Shown here in pieces: positions 1 through 15,000 of a stretch of DNA of 64,000 nt. The stretch is from G958295935 sp965224235. GTDB taxonomy: Bacteria; Chloroflexota; Dehalococcoidia; Lucifugimonadales; Lucifugimonadaceae. A program made the translations under genes and the position numbers. Numbering within the stretch: the first letter of the stretch is position 1; each line of letters starts with the position of its first letter. Location: positions 1,674,001-1,738,000 of the forward strand of contig CBDCYP010000002.1 of assembly GCA_965224235.1 (NCBI GenBank). Direction: 5' to 3'. Below the pieces are notes generated by a model. The model was not told the origin of the DNA. It did no database searches and saw only the letters and a list, made by a program, of their open reading frames with translations.

Positions 1-1
1 C

Positions 2-3000
2 ACGCTGACGGTGACAAAGACCAGCAGCAGCGTCGGCTGGCCAGACGACCGGGACATCGGCCTGACCCTGACCGACAACGCGCGGGTGGGCGAAGACTTC
101 ACGCTAACCGACGGCGACGGCTGGACGCTGTCCAAGCCGTTCATCCTGCGCTTTGCGGCGGGCGCGACGGAGACCACGGCCATCATCAGCGTGATCGACG
201 ACGCCCACGACGATGACGACGAGACGCTCAGCATTGCGGTCGACGCCGACGGCGCCGCCATCAGGACGACCGGCCCGTTGACGCTGACGGACGACGACGA
301 TCCGCCGCTGAAGCTGAGCGCGCTGGCGGTGGCCACCGCCGCCGCCCGCCAGATGTTCCCGGTCTTCGCCGCCGACACGTTCCACTACGCCGTGGGCTGC
401 AAAACGGACGACGCCCAGACGACCGGCAAGCTGACAGTGACGCTGTCGGCCGCAGACGCGACCACGCGCGTGTCGGTCAACGGCGTGCAGGTCGCGAATC
501 AGAACGGGGAGATCGAGTTGAGCGGGCTCGATGGCTACAGCGATGTGCAGATCGTTCTCAGCGACGGTAGCGGCGTGAACACTACGTACACCGTCCATTG
601 CCTGCCGAGGGTCTTTCCGGACTTCGAGACGACGAAGCAGGCGGGGGCGTGGGACGGGCTGATTACGATGAAGCGAGGGATTGACTCGCCGAGCATGGCC
701 TACATCGCCATCGTCGACAACAACGGCGTCCCGCGATTCCACCAGAAGGTCGGGACCAACGCAAGGAGCATGTCGCACTTCAGGACCCATAAGACCGGTA
801 AGTACCCCTACTCGTACGCCCTTCAACACGGGGTCATCAAAATCCCCCTAGGCGGCGACGTCTACCCGGACCTCCGCAACTATGAGCAGGTAATCCTGAA
901 CGACGACCTGGCGGAGGTGGAGCGCGTCCGCACTGCCGGTCTGGCGCAGACCGACAATCACGACTTCGTCATCCGGGAAAACGGCAACTACATATTCCTG
1001 TCCTACGAGCCCATCGTGCGCGACTTTACCGGGTATATCAAGCGGACGGGCGATCCGTGGGGAAGTTCGGCGAAGGTCAAGGATTCGATCATTCAGGAAA
1101 CGACGGCGGCGGGAGTGAAGGTCCATGAAGTGAACTCCTGGGACCTCTTTCCCCTGGATGACTGCAAGCAGGGCAGCAACGGTTATATCGACGTGGAGTG
1201 GGCCCATGTCAACTCGCTGGAAGCGGTCGGCGATGACTACATCGCCAGCTACCGCCGCTGCAATCAGGCGCTGCGGATCAACAAGGATACCGGCAACGTG
1301 GTCTGGCGGCTGGGACTGAGCTCGAAGGACGACGCGTACTGGACCGCGAAGGACGGCAAGGCGCCGCTGAAGATCGTGGGCGACCCCTACGGAGAGTTCT
1401 GCGGGCAGCACTCGGCGCGCATGATTGCCAATGGCCACATTCTTATCTTCGACAACGGCGGCCCCAAGTGCAATGGCCCTCGCAGGCCGAACCGATTCAG
1501 CAGGGTCGTGGAGTACGCCCTCGACCTGGAACGGGGGACGGCGACCTTCGTCCGCCATCACTCCCTGCGCGGCGAGCTGGACGAATACGCGCCCTTCCAA
1601 GGCATTATCGAGTTGATGGACAACGGCAACTGGCTGATCAGCTGGGGCGGGCGAATGGACACCGCCGTGACCGAGGTCATACCCGGTCCGAGGTGGTCGG
1701 AGACGCAGGGCGCCGAGATATTGACGGTCAAGAACTTGTATAACGGCGGGAACGCCCAGACTCGCTCTTACCCGCTGAGTCCGGGAACGCTGGAGAGGGC
1801 CTGGCCGCCCGGCGCGCTGACGGAGACGACAGCCGACAGCGCGTCCAACTCGACCGTTCACCTGGGCGCGTCGGACACGGTGAACGTGGTGGTGACCTTC
1901 AGCCGCCCGGTGGTGGACTTCGCCGCGAACTCGCCGTCAATCAGCGTCACCGGCGCGACGGTCAAGAGCGTCGCGCCCCACATCGGGGCGGGCGAGGCGG
2001 CGCATGCCTACCTGTTCGAGCTCACTCCCGCCGGCGACGCTGCGGTCGAGTTCGAGTTGATCGCGGGCCAGGCCTGCGCCGACGGCGGCATCTGCGCGAA
2101 GGACGGCTCGACGCTGTCGACGGTGCGGACGAAGCGCAGCGTCGCGGCGATATTGGCAGTTTCCGGTCTGGCGGATGCGTCGCTGGCCGAGAACACGGCC
2201 TACGGCCCGGTCACGCCGTCGGTGGCGCCCACTCCGACCGGGTCGGCTACCTGGTCGCTGGAAGGCGACGACGCGGGCGACTTCACGATCAACGCCAGCA
2301 CGGGCGCGCTGAGCATGGCCGCGCAGGACTTCGAAGCTCCGGCGGACGCGGACGCCGACAACGTGTACGAGGTGACGGTCCGGGCGACGGACACGGCAGG
2401 CCGCACGGGGGCCCAGTCGATCCAGGTGACGGTAAACGACGCGGACGAGCCGCCAGGCGTCCCCGCTGGCCTGACGCTCAGCGCGGCCAGCGGCTCTCTG
2501 ACCGCCACCTGGAGCGCGGGCGCGGCGCCGGCTGGCGCCACGCCGCCCGCCACCACCGCCTACAACGTGCAGTACCGGCTGAGCAGCGACACCGCCTGGA
2601 CTCTCCTCACGCCCTCTCCCACAACCACTAGCGCAACGATTGACGGCCTGACCGGCGGCTCGGCCTACGATGTGCAGGTGCAGGCCGTGAACCCCGAGGG
2701 CCGCAGCGCCTGGACGACCCACGTCAGCGGCACACCCACCACAGCCGGCATCACCGCCACCCCGACCGCGCTGGGCGCGTTGACCGAGGCCGCCGGCAGC
2801 GGCCACTCGTCGAGCTTCACCGTGGCGCTCGACGCTCAGCCGGGCGGCGATGTCACGCTGACCCTGGCGCACGGCGCTGACGTCAGCCTCGACCAGACCA
2901 CGCTGACGTTCACCAGCGCGAACTGGAGCAGCGCGCAGACGGTGACGGTGACGGCGGTCGACGACAGCATCGACGAGGCGGCGTCGGAGGATTTCAGCAT

Positions 3001-6000
3001 CGCCCTGAGCGCGTCCGGGGGCGGCTACGGCAGCGCAACGGCGCAGGTCACGGGCAGCGTCACCGACGACGACACGGCCACGCTCACCGCCACGTTCATC
3101 GCCACGCCGAACAACAACACGCTCGCCGAGGCGGACGCGGGCGATGCCGCGGGTGTGGCCACGCTGACCGTGACCATCACCAGTAGCAGCGTCAGTTGGC
3201 CCGCGGATCGGGACATCGGCCTGACGCTGTCGGGCAGCGCGCTGGTGGGCGAGGACTTCACGCTGACCGACGGCGACGGCTGGACCTTGTCGAAACCCTT
3301 CATCCTGCGCTTTGGGGCGGGCGCGACGGAGACCACGGCCATCATCAGCGTGATCGACGACGCCCACGACGATGACGACGAGACGCTCAGCATTGCGGTC
3401 GACGCCGACGGCGCCGCCATCGGCACGGCCGGCCCGCTGACGCTGACGGACGACGACGATCCGCCGCTGAAGCTGAGCGCGCTGGCGGTGACCACCACCG
3501 CCACCCGCCAGATGTACCCGGCCTTCGACGCCGACACGTTCCACTACGCCGTGGGCTGCGAAACGGACGACGCCCAGACGACCGGCAAGCTGACAGTGAC
3601 GCTGTCGGCCGCAGACGTGACCACGCGCGTGTCGGTCAACGGCGTGCAGGTCGCGAATCAGAACGGGGAGATCGAGTTGAGCGGGCTCGATGGCTACAGC
3701 GATGTGCAGATCGTTCTCAGCGACGGTAGCGGCGTGAACACTACGTACACCGTCCATTGTCTGCCGAAGGTCTTTCCGGACTTCGAGACGACGAAGCAGG
3801 CGGGGGCGTGGGACGGGCTGATTACGATGAAGCGAGGGATTAATTCCCCGGCCGGGGCCGTCATCGCCATCATCGACAACAACGGCGTCCCGCGATTCCA
3901 CCAGAAGATGGCCACGACCACTTCAAGGGGCATGGGCCATTTCAAGAAACACAGAAACGGTAAGTATCCCTACTCGTACGCTCTTCAATACGGGGTACTC
4001 AATACCAAGGCAGGCGACCCGGTCTACCCGACCCGTCGGAATATGGAGCAGGTGATACTACGCGAGGACCTGACGGAAGTGGAGCGCGTACGGACGGTCG
4101 GCCTGCAACACACCGACATCCACGACTTCGTGATCCGTGCAAACGGCAACTACGTATTCCTGTCCTACGAGACCCAGACACACGACTTGACCGGATACAT
4201 CAAGAGTAGTGGCGATGCTTGGGGAAGCACAGCGAAGATCAGGGATCCGATCATTCAGGAGGTCACGCCGCAAGGAGAGGTGGTTCATGAGGTGAACGGC
4301 TGGGACCTCTTCCACCTGGATGACTGCAAGCAGGGCAGCAACCAGCATATCAAGGAGGACTGGGCTCATCTCAACTCACTGCAAGCGGTCGGCGGGGACT
4401 ACATCGGCGGCTATCGATTCTGCAATCAGGCGCTGCGGATCAACGCCCAAACCGGCAACGTGGTCTGGCGGCTGGGCCTGAGCACGAAGGACGACGCGCA
4501 CTGGATCACGGAGGACGGCAAGGCGCCGTTGAAGATCGTGGGCGACCCCTACGGAGAGTTCTGTGGACAGCACTCGGCGCGCATGATCGCCAATGGCCAC
4601 ATTCTTATCTTCGACAACGGCGGCCCCAAGTGCAACGGCCCTCGCAGGCCGAACCGATTCAGCAGAGTCGTGGAGTACGCCCTCGACCTGGAGCGGGGGA
4701 CGGCGACCTTCGTCCGCCATCACTCCCTGCGCGGCGAGCTGGACGAATACGCGCCTTACCAGGGCATTATCGAGTTGATGGACAACGGCAACTGGCTGAT
4801 CAGCTGGGGCGGGGTAATGGACACCGCCGTGACCGAGGTCATACCCGGCCCCAGGTGGTCGGAGACGCAGGGCGCCGAGATATTGACGGTCAAGAACTTG
4901 TACAACGGCGGGAACGCCCAGACGCGCTCTTACCCGCTGAGTCCGGGAACGCTGGACCTGGCATGGCCGCCGGGCGCCCTGACGGAGGAGCTGGCCGATA
5001 GCGCGTCCAACTCGACCGTTCACCTCGGCGCGTCGGACACAGTGAACGTGGTGGTGGCCTTCAGTCGCCCGGTGGTGGACTTCGACAAGACCTCGCAGTC
5101 CATCAGCGTCACCGGCGCCACGGTCAAGAGCGTCGCGCCCCACATCGTGCCCGACGAAACGGCGCATGCCTACCTGTTCGAGCTCACTCCCACCGGCGAC
5201 AGCACGGTCGAGTTCATCCTGGTCACGGGTCAGGGCTGCGCCGACGGCGGCATCTGCGCGAAGGATGGTTCGACGCTGTCGACGGTGCGGACGAAGCGGA
5301 CCGTCCCGCGGGCATTGGAGATTTCCGGTCTGGCGGATGCGTCGCTGGCCGAGAATACGGCCTACGGCCCGGTCACGCCGTCGGTGGCGCCCACTCCGAC
5401 CGGGTCGGCTACCTGGTCGCTGGAAGGCGACGACGCGGGCGACTTCACGATCAACAGCGGTACGGGCGCGCTGAGCATGGTCGCGCGGGACTTCGAAGCT
5501 CCGGCGGACGCGGACGCCGACAACGTGTACGAGGTGACGGTCCGGGTGACGGACACGGCGGGCCGTACGGGCGTCCAGTCGATCGAGGTGACGGTGACCG
5601 ACGCGGACGAACCGCCAGGCGTCCCCACCGGCCTGACGCTCAGCGCGGCCAGCGGCTCTCTGACCGCCACCTGGAGCGCGGGCGCGGCGCCGGCTGGCGC
5701 CACGCCGCCCGCCACCACCGCCTACAACGTGCAGTACCGGCTGAGCAGCGACACCGCCTGGACTCTCCTCACGCCCTCTCCCACAACCACCAGCGCAACG
5801 ATTGACGGCCTGACCGGCGGCTCGGCCTACGATGTGCAGGTGCAGGCCGTGAACCCCGAGGGCCGCAGCGCCTGGACGACCCACGTCAGCGGCACACCCA
5901 CCACAGCCGGCATCACCGCCACCCCGACCGCGCTGGGCACGCTGACCGAGGCCGCCGGCAGCGGCCACTCGTCGAGCTTCACCGTGGCGCTCGACGCTCA

Positions 6001-9000
6001 GCCGGGCGGCGATGTCACGCTGACCCTGGCGCACGGCGCTGACGTCAGCCTCGACCAGGCCACATTGACGTTCACCAGCGCGAACTGGAACAGCGCGCAG
6101 ACGGTGACGGTGACGGCGGTGGACGACAGCATCGACGAGGCGGCGTCGGAGGACTTCAGCATCGCCCTGAGCGCGTCCGGCGGCGGCTACGGCAGCGCAA
6201 CGGCGCAGGTCACGGGCAGCGTCACCGACGACGACACCGCCACGTTCACCGCCACGCTGGACAAGACCACGCTCGCCGAGGCGGACGCGGGCGGCCCCGC
6301 GGGTGTGGCCACGCTGACCGTGACCATCACGAACAGCATCAGCTGGGCGACGAATCGGGACATCGGCCTGACCCTGACCGGCAGCGCGCGGGTGGGTGAG
6401 GACTTCACGCTGACCGACGGCGACGGCTGGACGCTGTCGAAACCGTTCATCCTGCGCTTTGGGGCGGGCGCGACGGAGACCACGGCCATCATCAGCGTGA
6501 TCGACGACGCCCACGACGATGACGCCGAGACGCTCAGCATCGCGGTCGATGCCGACGGCGCCGCCATCAGGACGGTCGGCCCGCTGACGCTGACGGACGA
6601 CGACGATCCGCCGCTGAAGCTGAGCGCGCTGGCGGTGGCCACCGCCGCCACCCGTCTGCTGCACCCGGTCTTCGCCGCCGATACGTTCCACTACGCCGTG
6701 GGCTGCGAAACCGACGACGCCGTGACGAGCGGCGTCCTGACGCTCACGCTGTCGGCCGCAGACGCGACCACGCGCGTGTCGGTCAACGGCGTGCAGGTCG
6801 CGAATCAGAACGGGGAGATCGAGTTGACCGGGCTCGATGGCTACAGCGACGTGAAGATCGTGCTCAGCAACGCGAGCGGCGCGAACACCACGTACACCGT
6901 CCATTGTCTACCGAAGGTCTTTCCGGTCTACGAGACGACGAAGCAGGCGGGGGCGTGGGGCGGGTTGATGACGTTCAAGGGAAATGCTAACGATAATGCC
7001 ACGTTTTATGTCGTCATCATTGACACCAACGGCGTCCCGCGATTTCACCGCAAGGCCGGAGCCCCTGGCCTGTGGCCGATCCAATTCAGAACCCACAAAC
7101 GAGGTAAGTACCCGTACTCCTACGCCAGCCCAGTCAGTAGTTTTGGCGCAGGAGTAAGAGACAGTGAACAGGTGATCCTGAACCACGACCTGACGGAGTT
7201 CGCGCGCGTACGCGCCGCTGGTCTACAGCACACCGACGTACATGATTTCGTCATTCGCGAGAACGGTAACTACATATTCCTGTCCTACCAGCCCAAGGTG
7301 CGCGACTTGACCGGATACCTCAGTGCGGTTAATCCCGACGTCGCGTATGGCAGTAGCGAAACTGTGCGTGATTCCGTCATTCAGGAACAGACGCCGCAAG
7401 GAGTCAAGCTCCACGAGGTGAACTCGTGGGACCTCTTCCACCTGGATGATTGCAAGGTTGGTGCGGTCGTGCTGCGAGATTGGGCTCATGTCAACTCACT
7501 CCAGGCGGTCGGCAATGACTATATCGCCAGCTATAAGTTTTGCCATCAGGTACTGCGGATCAACAAGGATACCGGCAAGGTGGTCTGGCGGCTGGGCAAG
7601 AGTAAGAAAAGCGACGCGTACTGGATCGCGGAGGACGGCAAGGCGCCGTTGAAGATCGTGGGCGACCCCTACGGTGAGTTCTGCGGACAGCACTCGGCGC
7701 GCGTGATCGCCAATAACCACCTTCTGATCTACGATAACGGCGGGCGGAACTGCAACGGCGACCGCGAGCCTGGGAAACTCAGCAGAGTCGTTGAGTACGC
7801 CCTCGATCTGGAGCAGGGCACGGCAACCTTCGTCCGCCACCATTCCCTGCGCGGCGAGTTGAGTTACTACGGATTCCGTACTGGCGTGATCGAGTTGATG
7901 GACAGCGGCAACTGGCTGATCAGTTGGGGCAGCGGGTCGGATACCTCCGTGACCGAGGTCATCCCCGGCCCCAGGTGGTCGGAGACGCAAGGCGCCGAGA
8001 TATTGACGGTCAAATCTTTGGCCGGAGGAGGGACCACTTCGACGCGCTCTTACCCGGTGAGTCCAGGAGCGCTGGACCACGCCTGGGCGCCGGGCGCGCC
8101 GGAGGAAGTGCTGGCCGAGAGCGCGTCCAACTCGAGCAGTCACCTTGGCGTGTCGGACACGGTCAACGTGGTGGTCGCCTTCAGCCGCCCGGTGGTGGAC
8201 TTCGCCGCAAACACGCCATCCGTCAGCGTTACGGGCGCGACGGTCAAGAGCGTCACGCCCCACATCGTGCCCGACGAAACGGCGCATGCCTACCTGTTCG
8301 AGCTCACTCCCACCGGCGACGCTGCGGTCGAGTTCGAGTTGATCGCGGGCCAGGCCTGCGCCGGTGGCGGCATCTGCGCGAAGGACGGCTCGACGCTGTC
8401 GACGGTGCGGACGAAGCGGACCGTCCCGCGGATAATGGAGATTTCCGGCTTGGCCAATGCGTCGGTGGCCGAGAACATGGCCTACGGCCCGGTCACGCCG
8501 TCGGTGGCGCCCGCGCCGACCGGGTCGGCTACCTGGTCGCTGGAAGGCGACGACGCGGGCGACTTCACGATCAACGCCAGCACGGGCGCGCTGAGCATGG
8601 CCGCGCGGGACTTCGAGACCCCGGCGGATGCGGACGCCGACAACGTGTACGAGGTGACGGTCCGGGTGACGGACACGGCAGGCCGCACGGATGCCCAGTC
8701 GATCGAGGTGACGGTGACCGACGTCAACGAGCCGCCAGGCGTCCCCGCTGGCCTGACGCTCAGCGCGGCCAGCGGCTCTCTGACCGCCACCTGGAGCGCG
8801 GGGGCCGCGCCGGCGGGTACCACGCCGCCCGCCACCACCGCCTATAACGTGCAGTACCGGCTGAGCAGCGACACCGCCTGGGTCCCTCTCACCCCCGGCC
8901 GCAAAGACACCAGCGCAACGATTGACGGCCTGACCGGCGGGTCGACCTACGACGTGCGCGTGCGGGCCAAGAATCCCGAAGACCGCAGCGCCTGGACGGT

Positions 9001-12000
9001 CCCCGTCAGCGGCACGCCGACCGGCGCCGGCATAACCGTCGACCCACAGGCATTAGGCGTGTTGACCGAGGCCGCCGGCGCCGCCCACTCGGCGAGCTTC
9101 ACCGTGGCGCTCGATACTCAGCCGGGCGGCGATGTCACGCTGACCCTGACGCACAGCGACGACGTCAGCCTCGACCAGACCACGCTGACGTTCACCAGCG
9201 CTAACTGGAACAGCGCGCAGACGGTGACGGTGACGGCGGTGGACGACAGCATCGACGAGGCGGCGTCGGAGGACTTCAGCATCGCCCTGAGCGCGTCCGG
9301 CGGCGCCTACGACGACGAGACGGCGCAGGTCACGGGCAGCGTCACCGACGATGACATCGCCACGTTCAGCGCCAGGCTGGACAAGACCACGATCGCCGAG
9401 GTGGACGCGGGCGGCGCCGCGGGCGTGGCGACGCTGACGGTGGCGATCACGAACGGCGTCAGCTGGGCGACGAATCGGGACATCGGCCTGACCCTGACCG
9501 GCAGCGCGCGGGTGGGTGAGGACTTCACGCTGACCGACGGCGACGGCTGGACGCTGTCGAAACCGTTCATCCTGCGCTTTGGGGCGGGCGCGACGGAGAC
9601 CACGGCCATCATCAGCGTGATCGACGACGCCCACGACGATGACGCCGAGACGCTCAGCATCGCGGTCGATGCCGACGGCGCGGCCATCGACACGGTCGGC
9701 CCGCTGACCCTAACCGACAACGACGATCCGTCGCTGAAGCTGAGCGCCCTGGGCGTGACCACCGCTTCCGACCTGAAGATGTACCCGGCCTTCGACGCCG
9801 ATACGTTCCACTACGCCGTGGGCTGCGAAACCGACGACGCCGCGACGACTGGCAAGCTGACGGTGACGCTGTCAGCCGCGGATGCGAACACGCGCGTCGC
9901 GGTCAACGGCGTGCAGGTCGCGAGTCAGAACGGGGAGACCGAGCTAACCGGGCTCGATGGCGACAGCGACGTCATTATCTCCCTCAGCAACAGCGCCGGC
10001 GCGAGTACCACCTATACCGTCCATTGCCTGCCGAAGGTTTTTCTGAACTTCGTGACAACGAAGCAGCCGGGGGCGTGGGAGGGGCTCATCACGATCAGTG
10101 GATGGAATGTCCCGGGGAACGCGCCGCCCTATATCGCCATCATCGACAACAACGGGGTCCCGCGATTCCACCGCGAGGTCGCGACCAATGATAACTGGGT
10201 AATACAATTCAGGACCCACAAAAAAGGCAAATACCCCTACTCCTATGCCGTGCAACACGGAGTATCCGACTACGACCGCAATTATGAACAAGTGGTGCTG
10301 GACCACGACCTGACGGAAGTGGCGCGTATCCGCACTGCCGGCTTGCAGCAGACCGACAGCCACGACTTCGTCATCCGCGAAAACGGCAACTACGTGCTCC
10401 TGGCCTACGAGCCCAACGTGCGTAACATGACAGGATATACCGATATGGAGGGCAATCCGTTTGGGGGCAGCGCGAACGTCATCGATTCGATCATTCAGGA
10501 AGTGACGCCGGCAGGACAGCAGGTCCATATCGTCAACTCCTGGGACGTCTTGGATCTGGATGACTGCAAGCAGGGCCGCAACGGCCCTATCCACGACGAT
10601 TATGCCCATATCAACTCGGTGCAAGTGGTCGGCGGAGACTATATCACCAGCTATCGACACTGCAGTCAGGCGCTGCGGATCAACGCGCAAACCGGCAAGG
10701 TGGTCTGGCGGCTGGGCCTGAGCAGGAAAAGCGATGCGTACTGGATTGCGAGGGACGGCCGGGCGCCGCTGAAGATCGTGGGCGACCCCTACGGAGAGTT
10801 CTGTGGACAGCACTCGCCGCGCATGATCGCCAACGGCAATCTCATACTCTTCGACAACGGCGGGCGCTACTGCAACGGCGCCCGCAAACCCAAGCAATTC
10901 AGCCGAGCCGTGGAGTATGCCCTGGACCTGGAGCGGGGGACGGCGACCTTCGTCCGCCATCACTTCCTCGGCGGCGCCCCGGATACCTACGCGGTATCTC
11001 GGGGCATAATCGAGTTGATGGACAACGGCAATTGGCTGCTCAGTTGGGGGACGAAGCTGGAACCCGCCGTCACCGAGGTAATCCCCGGCCCGAGGGGGAG
11101 CGAGACGCAGGGCCAACAGCTGCTTTCGGTCAAACTCAGCTACCCCGACACAAGCATTCAGACCCGTGCCTACCCATTGAGTCCGGGGACTCTGGACAAA
11201 GCTTGGCCGCCCGATCCACCGGAGGAGTTGATAGCCGAGAGCGCTTACAACTCGACCGTTCACCTGGGCGCGTCGGACACAGTTAACGTGGTGGTAGCCT
11301 TCAGCCGCCCGGTGGTGGACTTCGCCGCAAACACGCCATCCGTCAGCGTTACGGGCGCGACGGTCAAGAGCGTCACGCCCCACATCGTGCCCGACGAAAC
11401 GGCGCATGCCTACCTGTTCGAGCTCACTCCCGCCGGCGACAGCACGGTCGAGTTCGTCCTGGTCACGGGCCAGGCCTGCGCCGCCGGCGGCATCTGCGCG
11501 AAGGACGGCTCGACGCTGTCGACGGTGCGGACGAAGCGCAGCGTCCCGCGGATAATAATGGAGATTTCCGGTCTGGCGGATGTGTCGGTGGCCGAGAACA
11601 CGGCCTACGGTCCGGTCACGCCGGCGGTGACGCCCACTCCGACCGGGTCGGATACCTGGTCGCTGGAAGGCGACGACGCGGGCGACTTCACCATCGACGC
11701 CAGCACGGGCGCGCTGAGCATGGTCGCGCAGGACTTCGAAGCTCCGGCGGACGCGGACGGCGACAACGTGTACGAGGTCACGGTCCGGGTGAGCGACGGC
11801 GCGAACTCGGCAACGGTCGCTCTCCTCGTGACCGTTCGAAATATGTTCGAACTGTTCCCAGCGATATTGGGGCCGACGAGCTTCAGCTACGCCGAGAACG
11901 GGGCCCTGCGGGCAAGCGCCTACAGCGTCACCTCGCCGGAGGACCAGGGGGGCGCTGTCTGGTCTTTGTCGGGAACCGATAGCGGCGATTTCTCAATCGA

Positions 12001-15000
12001 GGACGGTATCCTCAGATTCGTCTTCCTGCCGGACTACGAGTCACCATCCGACGACGACCTAGACACCGCCTATACGGTCACGGTGACGGCCTCGGACGGT
12101 GACACCCCACCCGCCACGCGCAGCCGGGACGTGACCGTCACCGTTACGAACGAGGAAGAGCCGGGTGTGGTCACGCTCTCCCCGCTGCGTCCTCGTGCCG
12201 GAATGGCGCTGACTGCTAGCCTGACAGACCCCGATGGCAGCACGTCAGGTGTTGCCTGGAGTTGGGAACGTTCGACCGGGCCCACGACCTGGGCCGCCAT
12301 CGACGGTGCCGATTCGAGCAGCTACACGCCCGTCGCGGCCGACGCGGGAGCATACCTGCGGGCTACGGTGACCTACACCGATGGCCACGGCGCCGGCAAG
12401 AGCGCCCGCCGCGTGTCGCCCTACACGCCGCTGACCCACGGACTGAGCGCGCTCTCCGTCACCGGACCGGCGCGGGGCATGTATCCGGCGTTCGACCCGG
12501 AAGTGCTGCACTACGCCATGGAGTGCGTCGCGGGCCAGACCACCACGCTGACGTTGTCGGCGGCGGGGTCGAGTACGCGGGTGGCGGTCAACGGGATCCA
12601 GAGGCGCAGCCAGAATGCGGTGGTGGAGCTGACGGGGCTCGCCGGCGACAGCGACATCCTGATCACTCTGAGCGACGGCCAGGGCGGCGCCACGACGTAC
12701 GTCCTGCACTGTTTCGGTGAGGACTTCCCCAACCTCGTGACGACGAAGGGACCCGGCGCCACGGAAGAACTGATCTTGTTCTCCCTGCATGGGCAGACAC
12801 CCGATGACAGCAAATATGGCTATCTGATGATCGTCGACAACAACGGGGTTCCCAGAATCCACCGCAGAATCGCCAACCGCGTGAACCACTTTCGTCCCCA
12901 GAACAGCGAAACGTATCCATTCTCCTATTCGATACCGTTCGGACCGACGCGGGATGTATGGATCTTGACGAACAGAGATCTGACCGACTTGGACCAGGTG
13001 ACCGCCGTCTCCCCCCTGACCAAGACCGATAGACACGACTTCTTCATCCTCGACAACGGGGACTTCACCTTCCTGTCCTACGAGCCGATGCTGCGTGACT
13101 TAAGCTTCCTGACGGACAGGGAGGGAAACTCGGTACCGGTGAACCCGGAACGGGTCGACGGGAAGTATGGCATGCGGGATACGGCAATTCAGATCAGGAC
13201 GCCGTCCGGAGTCGCGAAGCTCACATGGTACTCATGGGACCACGTGGTGGTGCAGGATTGCGATGTCAAGAGAATCCCAGACGATGACTACGCGCACGGT
13301 AATTCGCTCTGGATGGACAACGGAGTTCTTGTCGTTTCGTTCCGGGGCTGTAGTAAGGTGTTGGGCGTCGACGAGTCAACCGGGGAGGTCGTCTGGCGGC
13401 TGGGCCGCAGCTACCGCAATCCGGAGGAGTGGGGAGGGGAAGAAGTCAGCGGCGATGGCCGCGGCAGCGGGCCTGCGCCGCTGACAATCCTGAACGACCC
13501 GTATGGGGAGTTTTGCAAACAGCACTCAGCGCAAATCCTGGACAACGGGCATCTCCTGCTCTACGACAACGGCGTTGAATGCGTCAGAGATCCGGCAACG
13601 GGCCGCAGCAAGCGGACGAGCGACGTCTTCAGCCGGGCCGTGGAGTACGCCATCGATCCCGACAACGGCGAGGCCACCTTCCTACGCCATCATTCGCTCC
13701 ACGGAGCATTCAACAGGATGGCGGATAGTGGGGGCCTCGTTCAGTTGATGGAGAACGGGGACTGGCTGATCAGTTGGGGCCGAGGCATCACTGATGACGA
13801 CCCGACTACGGCGCTGCCCCCCGACGAATCAGTGACTCAGGTAGATCCGGCCACGGGCGCTGAGAAGTTCTCGATCAATGTCGTGCTCAGGCAACGGCAA
13901 GCCGTCCAGGTCCGTGCCTACCCGCTGAGTCCTGTTGCGTTGGCCAAGGCGCCGGGTCCGCTGGAGGAGCAGCCAGCCGTCAGCGCGTCCAACTCGAACG
14001 CTCATCTGGGCACGTCGGACATGGTGAACGTGGTGGTCGCCTTCAGCCGTCCCGTGGTGGACTTCGCCGCGAACTCACCGTCAATCAGAGTCACCGGCGC
14101 GACGGTGAAGAGCGTTGAGCCCCACATCGCGGCGGGCGAGGCGGCGCACGCCTACCTGTTCGAGCTCACTCCCGCCGGCGACGGGGCGGTCGAGTTCGTC
14201 TTGGTCGCGGGCCAGGCCTGCGCCGACGGCGGCATCTGCGCGAAGGATGGTTCGACGCTGTCGACGGTGCGGACGAGGCGGACCGTCCCGCGGGCCATCG
14301 TGCCGGACGCTCCGACCAGCCTGACGGCGACGGCGAACGGCCAGACGCAGATCGACCTCTCGTGGACGGCGCCGATAAGCGACGGCGGCGCGACCATCAC
14401 CGGCTACAAGATCGAGGTCTCGACCAACACTGGCACGACCTGGACAGAGCTGGTCAGCGACAGCGGTTCGGCCACGACGACGCATGAACACACCGGCCTG
14501 ACGGCGGGCACGACCCGGCGCTACCGCGTGTCGGCTATCAACTCCGCCGGCACGGGCGCGGCTTCGAACGTGGCCAGCGCCACCACCGGGAGCGTGGCGC
14601 CACCGCCCCCCGTCACCTCCGCGAACACCGCGCCCGAAGCCGTCGACGACCTCGCGGCCACCTCGGCGGGCGCGAGCGCCATCAACCTCATGTGGACGGC
14701 GCCCGGCAACGGCGGCAGCGCCATCACCGGCTACCGCCTGGAACGCAAGACGGTGGCCGGTAGTTACGCCGTCGTCTCGTCGAACATCGCGGCCAATGCC
14801 ACGAGCTACGCAGACAGTAGCCTGAGCGCGGGGACGGCCTACACCTACCGGATACGCGCCGTGAACGCCGTGGGCAACGGCGGTTGGTCCAGCGATGCAA
14901 GCGCCACCACCGCGAACGCCGAGAACACCGCGCCCGAAACCGTCGACGACCTCGCGGCCACCTCGGCGAGAGCGAGCGCCATCAACCTCACGTGGACGGC